From Streptomyces spinosus (GTDB lineage: Bacteria; Actinomycetota; Actinomycetes; Streptomycetales; Streptomycetaceae), in the NCBI RefSeq assembly GCF_020400655.1, contig NZ_JAINRC010000007.1, positions 310,001 through 374,000 on the forward strand: a DNA stretch of 64,000 nucleotides, written 5' to 3'. The position numbers and the translations under genes are program-made. Below are positions 8,517 through 17,324 of this stretch, piece by piece (the stretch's first letter is position 1; every line of letters begins with the position of its first letter). Under the pieces are notes generated by a model, which saw only the letters and a list, made by a program, of their open reading frames with translations, did not search any database and was not told where the DNA came from.

Positions 8517-9227
8517 TCAGGGCCCGTGCTGCCCGTCGGCGTCGGCCCTGTCCTCCCCCTCGGGCCCCTCCTCCGCCGTTCCGCCCTCCAGGGCGCTGAC
8601 GGCGGTCGACCACGCCTGGGCGAGTGCGGTTTCCAGGTCGTCCAGCGGGTGGTCCGACGTGTCCAGCCGTAGGGCGGGGCCGATGTGCACGTGGACGCGG
8701 GGGCGGCGTACGGGCGCGGTGGCCCAGCCGGCGAGCTGCTTGACGAGGCTGCCGGAGGAGACCCCGCGGGCGCCCGCGTGCCCGACCGGCAGCACCGGGA
8801 CGCCCGTGGACAGCGCGAGGCGTACCACGCCGGACTTCAGGCGTCCGGGCGGCCGGTCGTGGGAGGCGCGGTAGCGGGGCAGGCCCCCCTCGGGGTAGAC
8901 GAGCACACCGCGCCCGGCCGCGAGGGCGTCCGCGGCGCCCCGGAGGGCGTCCGCGGCGCGCCGGCCGCCCCGGTGGACGGGTACGTGGCCCTCCCGGGTG
9001 AGGGCCGGGCCCAGCAGGGGCACCCGCCACAGCCCGGCGGTGGCCAGTACGGCGGGGCGCAGGCCGAGCCGGTGCAGGACGCCGACGAGCAGGACCGGGT
9101 CGAAGAACGAGGTGTGGTTGGCGGCGAGGACGTATCCCGTGCCGGACGGCCGCACCAGGTGCCGGGTGCCGCTCACGTCGGTGTCGCTGAAGACGGGCAC
9201 CAGGGCCCCGGCCCATGCGGACAGCAT
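8517..9227 (-). CDS. 1-acyl-sn-glycerol-3-phosphate acyltransferase-like (PlsC family)
   Basis: The 236-residue protein has the acyltransferase blocks in order: NHTSFFDP (the H-x4-D catalytic motif, about residues 37-44), the substrate-binding HRGGRRAADALRGA region, and YPEGGL (motif III). It should transfer an acyl group to lysophosphatidate or a related lysolipid at the membrane. It is monocistronic and no other lipid gene is close, so it may be an accessory paralogue rather than the main PlsC. Confidence 0.88.
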   Translation of the reverse strand: MLSAWAGALVPVFSDTDVSGTRHLVRPSGTGYVLAANHTSFFDPVLLVGVLHRLGLRPAVLATAGLWRVPLLGPALTREGHVPVHRGGRRAADALRGAADALAAGRGVLVYPEGGLPRYRASHDRPPGRLKSGVVRLALSTGVPVLPVGHAGARGVSSGSLVKQLAGWATAPVRRPRVHVHIGPALRLDTSDHPLDDLETALAQAWSTAVSALEGGTAEEGPEGEDRADADGQHGP

Positions 9228-9948
9228 CGGGCCCTCCTCTCCGCTGTTTCTCCCCCGTGCCGGTCAGCACCGGCACCGCGCTCGCACGCACGGCCATTCT
9301 GCCCCGGATGCCTGTTTGGCGTGCGGTGTCCACAGGCCGCCGGGTGAACAGCCGTCGTGGGCCTCCTCAGCGCGTACGACGCGATACCGCAGGCCGACCA
9401 CCCGCGGCGGGTGGCCGTGCCGCGCACGGCCATGGCGGCCGGCATGACGGCCCTCTTCGCCGGGTTGCGCGCGCCGGCCGGTGCCGGGCACGCGGGTGGA
9501 CCGACGACGAGGTGCCGGAGGAGGTGACCGCGCCGTGCCCCCGTCACCCGAACGCCCGGAGGTCCGCGGCCCGCGCTGCCCGGCACCGCACCCCGGGAGG
9601 GCTCGCGCTGCGCCCCGGCCGCCCGCTCACCCTTGTGGTGGGCCACTTGGCCGTCCTGGCACCGGGATGTACGGGCTGCCGGTCACGCGCGTCACGGCCG
9701 GCCGCCACCGCCACTCCACCCCGTCCGGTGACGAGGCGAGTGGCCGGGCACCGGCGTCATCACCAGTACGCCGACCGGGCGGGCGGGCAGGCAGGCGGCG
9801 GGTGGACCACTCCCGGGACGGGCCGCTGGTGGCGCTGCGGGCCTTCGGCGCGGGCCGGCACGACCTGACCCGCGTCGACCCCGGCGGCGCCCGGCGGGGC
9901 GGGCCGCGCGGCCGGCCGGCGCTCACGCGGCCGCACGGGCGGGGCGGC
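9228..9948. other. 720-base gap with possible gene remnants
   Basis: No complete gene can be supported. Two short stretches keep coding-like third-position GC: a frame from the GTG at 9357 reading GLLSAYDAIPQADHPRRVAV, which stops after some 60 codons, and a segment near 9800-9900 reading GPLVALRAFGAGRHDLTRVD. They lie in different frames and may be relics of decayed genes; I cannot name the families. Confidence 0.4.
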
Positions 9949-10407
9949 TCAGGCGCCGGGCATCAGGCCCGCCGCCACCGTGGCCCCCAGCTCCCAGCAC
10001 GCCTGGACGTCGGCCTTGCCCGGTTCGCCGGTGACGGTCACCGGCTCGGCCGCCCGGCGCCAGCCGAGGCCGGTGGTGACGGTCCCGACGGCGCGGACGG
10101 CACCGGTGACGTCGTTGCCGCCGTGGACGTAGAAGCCGAAGGGGCGGCCCCGGGTCTCGTCCAGGCACGGGTAGTAGATCTGGTCGAAGAAGTGCTTGAG
10201 GGCACCGGACATGTAGCCGAGGTTGGCGGGTGTGCCGAGCAGGTAGCCGTCGGCTTCGAGCACGTCGGAGGCGGTGGCCGACAGGGCCGCCCGGCGGACG
10301 ACGCGCACGTCCTCGATCCCGGGTGTCGTGGCGCCCGAGACGACGGCCTCGAACAGGGCCTGGCAGTTCGGTGAGGGGGTGTGATGGACGATCAGCAGGG
10401 TAGGCAC
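9949..10407 (-). CDS. NAD(P)H-dependent flavodoxin-like oxidoreductase
   Basis: From the GTG at 10407 the product is 152 residues and begins with the flavodoxin first strand and phosphate loop (TLLIVHHTPSPN). The loop ADGYLLGTPANLGYMSGALK, followed by HFFDQIYYP, matches the FMN-binding region of NADPH-dependent FMN reductase/WrbA-like proteins. It probably carries out two-electron reduction of quinones or flavins. The frame continues upstream to 10506, but without flavodoxin-like sequence; AGGG lies eight bases before the chosen GTG. Confidence 0.85.
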   Translation of the reverse strand: MPTLLIVHHTPSPNCQALFEAVVSGATTPGIEDVRVVRRAALSATASDVLEADGYLLGTPANLGYMSGALKHFFDQIYYPCLDETRGRPFGFYVHGGNDVTGAVRAVGTVTTGLGWRRAAEPVTVTGEPGKADVQACWELGATVAAGLMPGA

Positions 10408-10579
10408 ATGCGGCACCCTGCCGTGCGCGTGGCGTCCCTCGCAAACGGCCGCTCCGCGGCGCGTTCGCGAGGCAGACCTCGAGGCGCGGTCCGACACGCG
10501 GCTCACGGCGCAGTTCGAGGCCGCGCGACCGGCTCGCCCGGAGGGGGCGCGCGGCCGGACCGAGACAGGAGGATCAGTC

Positions 10580-11221
10580 GTGGCCGACGAGGACCGCAGG
10601 GCACCGGCCGCCGTGGTGTTCGACGCGCTGGGGCTCGCCTACGAGCAGGCGTTCGCCGGCTCTGCGGGGCACCGGGCGTCGCTGCGCCGGCTGGTGGAAC
10701 GGCTGGCGCCGGGCAGCACGGTGCTGGACGTGGGCAGCGGGACGGGCCGCCCGACCGCGCAGGCACTGACCGAGGCCGGACACCGCGTACTGGGCATCGA
10801 CATCTCACCGGTCATGGTCGACCTGGCCGCGCGGCAGGTGCCCGGGGCCGAGTTCCGGCTCGCCGACATCCGGCAGACGCCGCTGCCAAAGGACTCGTTC
10901 GACGCCGCGTGCGCGTACTTCTCGCTGTTGCAGATGTCCCGCGCCGAGCAGGCGGCCGTCGTGGCGAAACTGGCCCGTGCGGTACGGCCCGGCGGCTTCG
11001 TCGCGCTGGCCACCGTGCCGCTGGACCTGGAGGACGCCGAGGGTCTCTTCATGGGGCAGCCGGTCCGGGTCACGAGCTTCGCCGCGGAGGCGTTCATCGA
11101 ACTGGTCCGCGGCGCGGGCCTGACGGTCCTCGCGCAGGAGCAGATCCTGTTCACCCCGAGCGCCCCCGAGGCGGGACCCGAACCGCATCTCTTCCTGCAC
11201 TGCGTGCGCGAGCCCGGGTGA
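10580..11221 (+). CDS. Class I SAM-dependent methyltransferase
   Basis: The 213-residue protein has the Rossmann SAM site VLDVGSGTGRPTAQALTEAG, the acidic residue in GIDISPVMVDLAARQ and FRLADIRQTPLPKDSFDAAC, as in Methyltransf_11/25 families. The target is unknown. The GTG start is preceded by AGGAGG at seven bases, a strong ribosome-binding site. It is divergent from the flavodoxin-like gene, with 172 bases between. Confidence 0.9.
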   Translation: MADEDRRAPAAVVFDALGLAYEQAFAGSAGHRASLRRLVERLAPGSTVLDVGSGTGRPTAQALTEAGHRVLGIDISPVMVDLAARQVPGAEFRLADIRQTPLPKDSFDAACAYFSLLQMSRAEQAAVVAKLARAVRPGGFVALATVPLDLEDAEGLFMGQPVRVTSFAAEAFIELVRGAGLTVLAQEQILFTPSAPEAGPEPHLFLHCVREPG

Positions 11222-11305
11222 GGGGCAGCCGGTGGACCGCATCGCGGCCGGCGTTGTCGGTGCCCTCGGTTACAGTGACGCCTCTGAACCGAAGGGGAGG
11301 CAACA

Positions 11306-12019
11306 GTGCAGGTCGGGGTGGGGACCGTCGGAGGCCGCATCGTCGTGGCGGCGGCGCTCGCCGCGGTGCTCGGCGGGTGCGCCGGGTCCGCGGACGGTGA
11401 CGGGGGGAAATCCGCGAGCGCGTCGGCGAGCGCGCGGGGCGCGGCGGCCGGGGACACGGGCGCGAAGGGCGCGGCGGCGCCCCGCGGCGGCACGATCGGC
11501 GCGGCCGGCTCGGCCTGCGAACTGCCCGTCAGCTTCGACGTCGCCCGGCACTGGAAGGCCAAGTCGATAGACGCCGACAAGGAGTCGGCCACGTCGTCGA
11601 AGGGCGAGGACGGCGACCTCGGAGCGGCGCTCGCCGACGCCTTCCTCCGGCAGGGCCCGGTCACGGCCGCGTGTGAGATCGACGCCAAGCCGGCCGGCAA
11701 CATCGGCTTCCTGCGGGTGTGGAAGGGCAAGGCCGGCGACGCGGACGCGGGCGGTGTGCTGCGCGCGTTCGTCGCCGCCGAGGACAACGTCAGCAAGGCG
11801 AGGTACCACTCCTTCAGGACCGGCGGTGGCGTCTCCGCGGTCGAGGTCGAGTACCTGTACACGAGCAAGCTGCTGGACGAGACGAAGAAGGAGAGCGCCT
11901 TCGCCGTCAGCACGCCCGACGGACCGGTCGTGCTGCACCTCGGGGGCATGGACACCCGGGAGCACGAGGAGATGCGGCCTGCTTACGACCTCGCCAAGCA
12001 GACGCTCAAGCTGAGTTGA
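11306..12019 (+). CDS. Secreted lipoprotein of unknown function
   Basis: The 237-residue protein has a short charged start, a hydrophobic stretch and the lipobox VLGGC (Cys about residue 25), so it should be lipidated and anchored outside the membrane. A Ser/Ala/Gly-rich linker precedes a globular domain (CELPVSFDVARHWKAKS ... ACEIDAKPAGNIGFLRVWKG) that I do not recognise; it resembles actinobacterial lipoproteins with a two-Cys domain. GGGGAGG precedes the GTG. Its end overlaps the end of the convergent GNAT gene by 14 bases. Confidence 0.85.
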   Translation: MQVGVGTVGGRIVVAAALAAVLGGCAGSADGDGGKSASASASARGAAAGDTGAKGAAAPRGGTIGAAGSACELPVSFDVARHWKAKSIDADKESATSSKGEDGDLGAALADAFLRQGPVTAACEIDAKPAGNIGFLRVWKGKAGDADAGGVLRAFVAAEDNVSKARYHSFRTGGGVSAVEVEYLYTSKLLDETKKESAFAVSTPDGPVVLHLGGMDTREHEEMRPAYDLAKQTLKLS

Positions 12020-12662
12020 GGTCCGCCGCCCGCTCCCGCGCCGTGGCCCGGCCCAGATAGGTGAGGGGGCCCGGGTCGGCGACCGGGATCTCGTGGAAGC
12101 CGACCCGGTCGTAGAAGGCGCGGGCGGCGGTGTTGGCGGTGACCATGCCGAGGTGGACCGCCCGGACGCCCTGTCCGCTCAGGGCGTCCAGGAAGGTGTG
12201 CAGCAGGCGGCGGCCGTGACCCTGCCCCTGCCAGGGCGGCAGCAGGTCGATGTGCAGGTGGGCGGGGTAGGCGGCGAGTTCGGGGACGATCATCCGCTCC
12301 GGGTGGTGCAGGAGGCTGATCATCTCCTCGGTGGGCGTGCGGGGCGGCGCGACGGGCTTCGGATAGCGACCGGCCAGCCGGGGGATCCAGCTGCGCCGGA
12401 AGTCCTTCACGAAGCGTTCGGTGTCGGCCGTACCGACGATGTATCCCACGGCCCGGCCCGTACCGTCGTCCAGGACGAAGGCGAGGTCCGGGTCGAAGTG
12501 GCAGTACGGCTCGGCGAAGAGCGACGGCATCAGGCGCAGGTCGGGGTAAAGGGCCCTGGAGTCGCCCCCGTTGTGCGCGGTGCGGACACAGACGTCGGCC
12601 ACCGCGTCGCGGTCGGCGGGACGGTAGGGCCGTATCAGCGGTTTCGGGTCGAGGGACGGCAT
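12006..12662 (-). CDS. GNAT acetyltransferase, OGA-HAT-like
   Basis: The 218-residue protein begins IRPYRPADRDAVADVCVRTA and carries the acetyl-CoA loop LLPPWQGQGHGRRLLHTFLD and the final GMVTANTAARAFYDRVGFHE. The long middle section (YPDLRLMPSLFAEPYCHFDP ... HLHIDLLPPW) resembles the acetyltransferase-like domain of bacterial O-GlcNAcase-related proteins and is common in streptomycetes; substrate unknown. GAGGA lies at a good distance before the ATG at 12662. The gene sits directly behind a perfect CebR-type operator (12681-12694), suggesting control by cello-oligosaccharides. The last 14 bases overlap the convergent lipoprotein gene. Confidence 0.87.
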   Translation of the reverse strand: MPSLDPKPLIRPYRPADRDAVADVCVRTAHNGGDSRALYPDLRLMPSLFAEPYCHFDPDLAFVLDDGTGRAVGYIVGTADTERFVKDFRRSWIPRLAGRYPKPVAPPRTPTEEMISLLHHPERMIVPELAAYPAHLHIDLLPPWQGQGHGRRLLHTFLDALSGQGVRAVHLGMVTANTAARAFYDRVGFHEIPVADPGPLTYLGRATARERAADLNSA

Positions 12663-12680
12663 GAGCCCATCCTCGCGTCT

Positions 12681-12694
12681 TGGGAGCGCTCCCA
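12681..12694. promoter_or_regulatory. CebR-type operator TGGGAGCGCTCCCA
   Basis: A perfect 14-base palindrome lies 19 bases before the start codon of the GNAT gene. The sequence is identical to the published consensus for CebR, the LacI-family repressor of cellobiose/cellotriose use in Streptomyces. It lies where the promoter of the minus-strand GNAT gene is expected. No cellulase or ceb transporter gene is nearby. Another LacI-family protein with the same half-site is the main alternative. Confidence 0.7.
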
Positions 12695-12754
12695 CAAGGG
12701 GTTTGGCGCACGGCGGCGACCGCCTCGGAGGGGGCCGCCGCCGTACGCGAACGG

Positions 12755-14764
12755 TCAGTAGCGCATGCGCCTGGCCCGGAGCAGCATGAACAGACCCGAC
12801 AGCGCGAGCAGCGTGCCGATCGCCGCGGGCCACAGCTGGGCGCCCGTCTCCGCCAGACCGCCCCGGCTCGCCTGGGGTCCGCTCCCCGCGGCCACCGGCG
12901 GGGCGTACGCGGCGGCGGTGGCGGTGGCGGTGGCGGCCTCACCCTGCGCTGTGGCGGTGGCGGACGGGGCCGGCGCCGAACGCGCCGGCGTGGACCGGGG
13001 TTCGGCGGACGCGGCAGGTGCCGCCTTGTCGTCCGTGTCGTGCTTGGTGGTGCGGGCGGGTGACGTCGTCGCGTCGTGCCGTGGCACCTCACCGGCCCGG
13101 GACGCCGACGGCGCGGGCGGGGAGGTGACACTCCCGTCGCCGTCCTCGGCGGAGCCGTCGCCCGGCGCGGCCGTGGCGCTCGGACTCGCCGTGGGCGTCG
13201 GCGTCGTGGCGGAGTCGTCGTCACCCGAGGGGCCGCAGCTGCGGCCGGAGTTGATGCAGTCGACCATCTCGCGCATCAGCTTCTCGTCGAAGACGTTGAT
13301 GAAGTCGCCGTGGTCGGTGACGGGCTTGTGCAGCTGCTCGGGGAAGGAGTCCACCGCGAACAGCGGGACGGTACGGCCGCCGTCCGCGAGGCTCGGCGCG
13401 TCGACGTCGTAGACGATGCGCTGCACCAGCTGCGGAATGGGCGCGAAGCCCGCCGGGCAGGAGCCGTCGGCGGCCGTGAACGCCACGTGGGTGCGGTGGT
13501 TGGCGCTGTCGATGTTGCGGCCGTCCCAGCAGCTCTGGAAGCGGAAGGTGCGCACCACGTCGCTGCCCGGCGGGCACAGCGGGTACTTGTCCTTCAGCTG
13601 CCGGTCCTCGTGACCGGTGCAGCTCCAGGACGCGTTCGCGTTGCCGGGGCCGTTGACGAAGGCCTTGGCGTCGCCCGTGATGATGCGCAGCAGGCGCGGC
13701 ATGGCGGTGACCTTGCCGCGCGGGTTGCCCACGAAGGTCAGCGTGACCTGCTTGGGCGTCACGATCCGGCCCGCGTTGCCCTCCGTGCCGCCGCCCGGCG
13801 CGCCGGCGTCCCGCTCCTGGGTGCCGTTCTGCAGCCGCAGCACCGGCCAGTAGTACGCCGACTTGTCGCCCTGGTCCGCACAGCTCGTGCCGGCCTCGGC
13901 CAGGTCCTCGTCGCTCGCGAAGGCGTTGTTGCCCTGGTTGCCGACGTAGTCGTGGAAGTGGTGGGCGCCGTTGGAGACGCCGGGGGCGACGATGACGTTG
14001 TCGGAGTTGAAAAGGCCGCCCGCGTTGACCCCGCACTCGGAGGTGAACGTGCCGCGCGAGGCGTCGGCCTGCGGCGGCGGGGCCGGCGCCTCGGGCGGTA
14101 CGGAGGTGATGTCCGCGTAGTCCGAGACGACGGGCCCGTTGCCGCCCTGACCGGCACCGTTCTGCCCTTGGCCGCCGCCGTTCTGCCCTTGCGCGCCGCC
14201 GCCTTGGTCCGCGCCGGCACCGCCCTGCTCCTGACCGGTGCCGCCCTGCCGGCCGCCGTCGGCCGGCGCGCCGGTGGCCTGACCGTCGTCGCCGGGGCGC
14301 AGGGTGCAGGCGGCCAGCTCGTCCAGGCCCTGCGGGCGTTCCCCCGACCGGCCGATGGCGTCGGCGATCCGTCCGATGGACTCCGACCGCTTCTCTTCCA
14401 GCGGCTTCATGATGGTTTCCCCGGCGGAACCGGTGTCCTCGCCACCGGCCCGCCCCGCCTGCTGCACCTGCTGGTACGCCGCCGCGATCTGCCGGTCCAG
14501 CGCGGCGAGTTCACGGTCGACCTCGGGACGGGCCGCGTCCGGAACGGCCGTCAGCCGGCCGCCGACGTCGGGGCAGTCGATGGTCGCCATGCCCGAGGAC
14601 AGGACGCGCCCGGAGGCGTCCGTACCGGAGCCGTCGCCCCAGCCCTCGGTGGCGGAGGCGTAGACGTTCGCCCCGACGAGCCCGGCTCCCCCGAGCATCA
14701 GGGCGACCGCGGCGAGGGTCGCGCGTCGTGCGCCGGTCGGGCGTCTGCGCCTGTTGCGTACCAA
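12755..14764 (-). CDS. DUF1996 protein with LAETG wall-sorting signal
   Basis: The product (about 669 residues) has an N-terminal Arg-rich signal-anchor (ATLAAVALMLGGAGLVGANV), a Gly/Gln-rich linker, a DUF1996 core (HHFHDYVGNQGNNAF, then YYWPVLRLQNG, CPPGSDVVRTFRFQSCWDGR) and a long Ser/Thr/Pro/Ala stalk. The C-terminus is LAETG, a hydrophobic span and RARRMRY: a class E sortase LAxTG sorting signal. It should therefore be covalently wall-linked, or membrane-held if not sorted. No sortase gene is in the window. I chose TTG at 14764 (AGGGG upstream); an ATG at 14845 and another in between are alternatives. Confidence 0.85.
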   Translation of the reverse strand: MVRNRRRRPTGARRATLAAVALMLGGAGLVGANVYASATEGWGDGSGTDASGRVLSSGMATIDCPDVGGRLTAVPDAARPEVDRELAALDRQIAAAYQQVQQAGRAGGEDTGSAGETIMKPLEEKRSESIGRIADAIGRSGERPQGLDELAACTLRPGDDGQATGAPADGGRQGGTGQEQGGAGADQGGGAQGQNGGGQGQNGAGQGGNGPVVSDYADITSVPPEAPAPPPQADASRGTFTSECGVNAGGLFNSDNVIVAPGVSNGAHHFHDYVGNQGNNAFASDEDLAEAGTSCADQGDKSAYYWPVLRLQNGTQERDAGAPGGGTEGNAGRIVTPKQVTLTFVGNPRGKVTAMPRLLRIITGDAKAFVNGPGNANASWSCTGHEDRQLKDKYPLCPPGSDVVRTFRFQSCWDGRNIDSANHRTHVAFTAADGSCPAGFAPIPQLVQRIVYDVDAPSLADGGRTVPLFAVDSFPEQLHKPVTDHGDFINVFDEKLMREMVDCINSGRSCGPSGDDDSATTPTPTASPSATAAPGDGSAEDGDGSVTSPPAPSASRAGEVPRHDATTSPARTTKHDTDDKAAPAASAEPRSTPARSAPAPSATATAQGEAATATATAAAYAPPVAAGSGPQASRGGLAETGAQLWPAAIGTLLALSGLFMLLRARRMRY

Positions 14765-15089
14765 GGTCGTCCCCTGTGTGATCGCCGGTGGTCTGACCGC
14801 CGGTGGGTGTGGCCGACGGCCGGGCATGGAGTTCCCCGGCTTCATACGGCGGGCGGAGCCGCTGTGTTCAACAGAATCGCGAATTCACCGGTACCTCACA
14901 GGAAACCATGGTCGCGGCCCTTTCCCCGTCGAACGTCGTCGCGAACATCACGAACATGTATCGGACATTCCACACCTCAACCTTCACACGAGGTACACAC
15001 GTTGGCTAGGTTGACGCGAGGCCGCCGCCCGGCTCTGCCCCGGCGAGCGGCCCAACCGCCCTGCGGGGCAAGGAAGGAGCACGTCCTCC
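14765..15089. other. Divergent promoter region
   Basis: This spacer separates the divergent DUF1996 and NlpC/P60 genes. It contains the most AT-rich patch in this part of the window (about 14865-15015), where both promoters probably lie. No gene is supported; the open frames here lack family similarity. Confidence 0.5.
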
Positions 15090-16865
15090 ATGTCGCCGGA
15101 GAGCCGCGACGAGGTGCGACAGCGGATCGCATCCCTCTACGACCGGGCGGAGAACGACACCGGTAACTTCAACGCGACCCGGGCCATGGCCGCCCGGTCG
15201 CGTTCACGTGGCGTACCGCTGGCGAAGCGGGCGGGCCGGCGTCAGGACCCGGCACTGGACGAGGTCGCCCGGAAGTGGTTCGACGCGGCACGCGCCGCTG
15301 TCGGCCCGACCGTCCCCGCCGTACTGCCCGCGGACCGGCTGCCCGGCAGGTCCGCGGCGCCGGCGCGTTCACGGGAGCCGGTGGACGGGCTGCCGCTTCC
15401 GGGGGGTGAGCGGGAGGTCCGGGCCCTGCCGGGTGGCGGCGGTGAGCCCCTCGGCCTCCCGCGGGGTGGCGGCGACGCGCCGGCCCTCCCGGGCGGCGGG
15501 GAGACGCGCGCTCTTGCGGGCGGTGAACGGCGGGCGCTGGGGACGGGCGTGCTGCCCGAACAGCGCTCCGCCGGACGGGAGCTGGGTACCGGCCGGGTTG
15601 TGGCCGAGCTGACGACGGGCCCGGCGACGGACCCGACGAGCGGGTTCCCGCCGGGCGGGGCCTTGCAGTCGGAGCCCTCGCACACCGCCGGGCTCCAGGC
15701 GACCGGACCCTTGCCCGTGCTGGACACCGGCCCGACCGCGCGGGTCGCTGCCGCGAGCAGTGTGGACCTTCCGGGCGCGGGGATCGGCTGGGGCCGCGGT
15801 ACGGCGGACACGTCCGGTTGGAGCGCGACAGGAACGGCGGAACCGGTCGGCTGGGGCGCGACAGGAACGGCGGAACCAGTCAGCTCGGCCACGGCCGCAC
15901 CGGCGGAACCGGTCGGCTGGAGCGCGACGGGAACGGCAGAACCAGTCGGCTGGGCCTCGGCCGCACCGGCGGAACCAGCCAGCTGGGCCACGGCCGCACC
16001 GGCGGAACCCCTCAGCTGGGGCGCGACAGGAACGGCGGAACCGGTCGGCTGGAGCGCGACAGGAACGGCAGAACCAGTCGGCTGGGCCACGGCCGCACCG
16101 GCGGGTCCTGCCGTTGTGCCGGTCACCGCGCCGCCCGTCGCTCAGCCGGTGGCGGTCCGGCTGCCCCGGGCGCTGCCCGGGTCGGCGGGACTCGTCCGCC
16201 TGTCCCCCACCGCGTCGAAGGCCGGAGTCCGGCACAAGCTCGACACGGCGCGCGACTTGCTGTCCGGGCGCACCGCCCGACCGGGTGTGCGGGACACAGC
16301 CGTTCGGCCGCGAAGGGTGACGGCACAGTCCGCCACGGCCTCGGCCATCCCCTGGCAGCGACAGAGTGCGGAACCTGTCGTGCCGGCAGCACCAGTGGCG
16401 ACTGCTCCGGCGGTCGGCCTCACCGCTCCCGTGTCCGACACCGGCTCGCTGTCGGTCCCCCTCCCCCAGCCCCTGCCGACCACCGCGCCCCTCCAGTCGC
16501 CCCGCGCCCTGCGTGCCGCGAAGGCCATCGCCTTCGCTCGGGCGCAGCTCGGGAAGCCGTGCGTGTGGGGGGCCACCGGTCCGGACTCCTACGACTGCTC
16601 CAGCCTCACCCAGGCGGCGTGGAGGGCGGCCGGTGTCACGTTGCCGCGTGCGGCGCACGAGCAGGCGCTGGCCGGAACGCCGCTCACGGCCGCCGGGCTG
16701 GAACCCGGTGACCTGGTCCTCTTCTTCGAGGACGACCGGCACGTGGGCCTGTACGTCGGCGACGGGATGATGGTGCACGCACCCGGACCGGGGTCGTCCA
16801 TCCGCGAGGAGTCGATCTACGGCGCCGGAGAGGCGGCGATCCACCGGATCATCCGGCCGGCCTGA
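15090..16865 (+). CDS. NlpC/P60 (C40) peptidase with Trp-Pro-Glu repeat linker
   Basis: The 591-residue protein ends in a complete NlpC/P60 domain: CVWGATGPDSYDCSSLTQAA with catalytic Cys503, GDLVLFFEDDRHVGLYVG with catalytic His551, and MVHAPGPGSS. It should cleave peptidoglycan stem peptides. The N-terminus (SRDEVRQRIASLYDRAENDT, then GNFNATRAMA) matches other streptomycete P60 proteins but shows no classical signal peptide, so the export route is unclear. Residues about 240-345 are repeats of GTAEPVGW and APAEPxxW units. AAGGAG precedes the ATG. It ends at a strong hairpin. Confidence 0.88.
   Translation: MSPESRDEVRQRIASLYDRAENDTGNFNATRAMAARSRSRGVPLAKRAGRRQDPALDEVARKWFDAARAAVGPTVPAVLPADRLPGRSAAPARSREPVDGLPLPGGEREVRALPGGGGEPLGLPRGGGDAPALPGGGETRALAGGERRALGTGVLPEQRSAGRELGTGRVVAELTTGPATDPTSGFPPGGALQSEPSHTAGLQATGPLPVLDTGPTARVAAASSVDLPGAGIGWGRGTADTSGWSATGTAEPVGWGATGTAEPVSSATAAPAEPVGWSATGTAEPVGWASAAPAEPASWATAAPAEPLSWGATGTAEPVGWSATGTAEPVGWATAAPAGPAVVPVTAPPVAQPVAVRLPRALPGSAGLVRLSPTASKAGVRHKLDTARDLLSGRTARPGVRDTAVRPRRVTAQSATASAIPWQRQSAEPVVPAAPVATAPAVGLTAPVSDTGSLSVPLPQPLPTTAPLQSPRALRAAKAIAFARAQLGKPCVWGATGPDSYDCSSLTQAAWRAAGVTLPRAAHEQALAGTPLTAAGLEPGDLVLFFEDDRHVGLYVGDGMMVHAPGPGSSIREESIYGAGEAAIHRIIRPA
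15812..16108 (+). repeat. Tandem repeats inside the NlpC/P60 gene
   Basis: About ten imperfect units of roughly 30 bases encode alternating ATGTAEPVGW- and AAPAEPVGW-like decapeptides. The DNA copies are nearly identical, so the array can change length by recombination or slippage and is a likely place for strain variation or assembly error. Confidence 0.85.
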
Positions 16866-16884
16866 CGGGGCCCGGCCCCGGCGT

Positions 16885-16914
16885 CGCCCCGCCCGCGCGG
16901 GTTCGGGCGGGGCG
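16885..16914 (+). terminator. Strong hairpin after the NlpC/P60 gene
   Basis: Perfect 11-base arms (16885-16895 and 16904-16914) enclose an eight-base loop 20 bases after the stop codon at 16865. Confidence 0.75.
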
Positions 16915-17216
16915 AAGGCGAGGCGTCCACCGGCGCCGCGCGGTGGCCGGAGGGGCCGGGGCAGGGCGGGGTCACGCGCCGCGGTGCGGAGCGCGCGGGC
17001 CGGGCCGGCGCGCGGCCGGGACGGCGCCGGTGGCCGAAGGAGCGCGACGGATGCGGTGAGCCGTCGGGCCTCGGGGCGGGCGCGGCGAGCCGGTCGGTCC
17101 GTGGGGCGCGGCGATGCGGCCGGCCGCTGCGGCCAAGGCCCCCGGCTCCGCTCAAGGCGACGCGCCGCCGGCTCCGGCCTGCCCTACCTTGCCCATAAGG
17201 CACCCCGGGGAGAGGG
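16915..17216. other. Gene-free GC-rich spacer
   Basis: About 300 bases of Arg/Gly-coding-like low-complexity sequence between the terminator and the promoter region of the reductase gene. No gene or clear signal is seen. Confidence 0.5.
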
Positions 17217-17233
17217 CATAAGATCAGCTTATG
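17217..17233. promoter_or_regulatory. Inverted repeat CATAAG-ATCAG-CTTATG
   Basis: Perfect six-base arms with a five-base spacer lie about 90 bases upstream of the ferredoxin reductase gene. A related CATAAGG occurs about 25 bases earlier. Candidate operator; the regulator is unknown. Confidence 0.4.
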
Positions 17234-17261
17234 AGGTCATAGACGGGACCCGCGTACCGAC

Positions 17262-17280
17262 TTAGGTGTGCCTTAGTTTA
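17262..17280 (+). promoter_or_regulatory. Iron-box-like site (DtxR/IdeR/DmdR type)
   Basis: The 19 bases TTAGGTGTGCCTTAGTTTA agree at 13 of 19 positions with the actinobacterial iron-box consensus TTAGGTTAGSCTAACCTAA. They lie 45 bases before the ferredoxin-NADP reductase start, where repressor binding could block transcription. Confidence 0.45.
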
Positions 17281-17324
17281 GGCTCCTGATCACGCGCCCA
17301 TTCACGCTCGAAGGGAACCTGATC

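Noticed and set aside
9228..9948. A plus-strand gene from 9215 to 9868
   Set aside because: Translation is Arg/Pro/Ala low complexity; only short pieces in different frames look coding.
15812..16108. CRISPR-like regular repeats
   Set aside because: The units are contiguous without spacers and encode repeated decapeptides in the frame of the NlpC/P60 gene.
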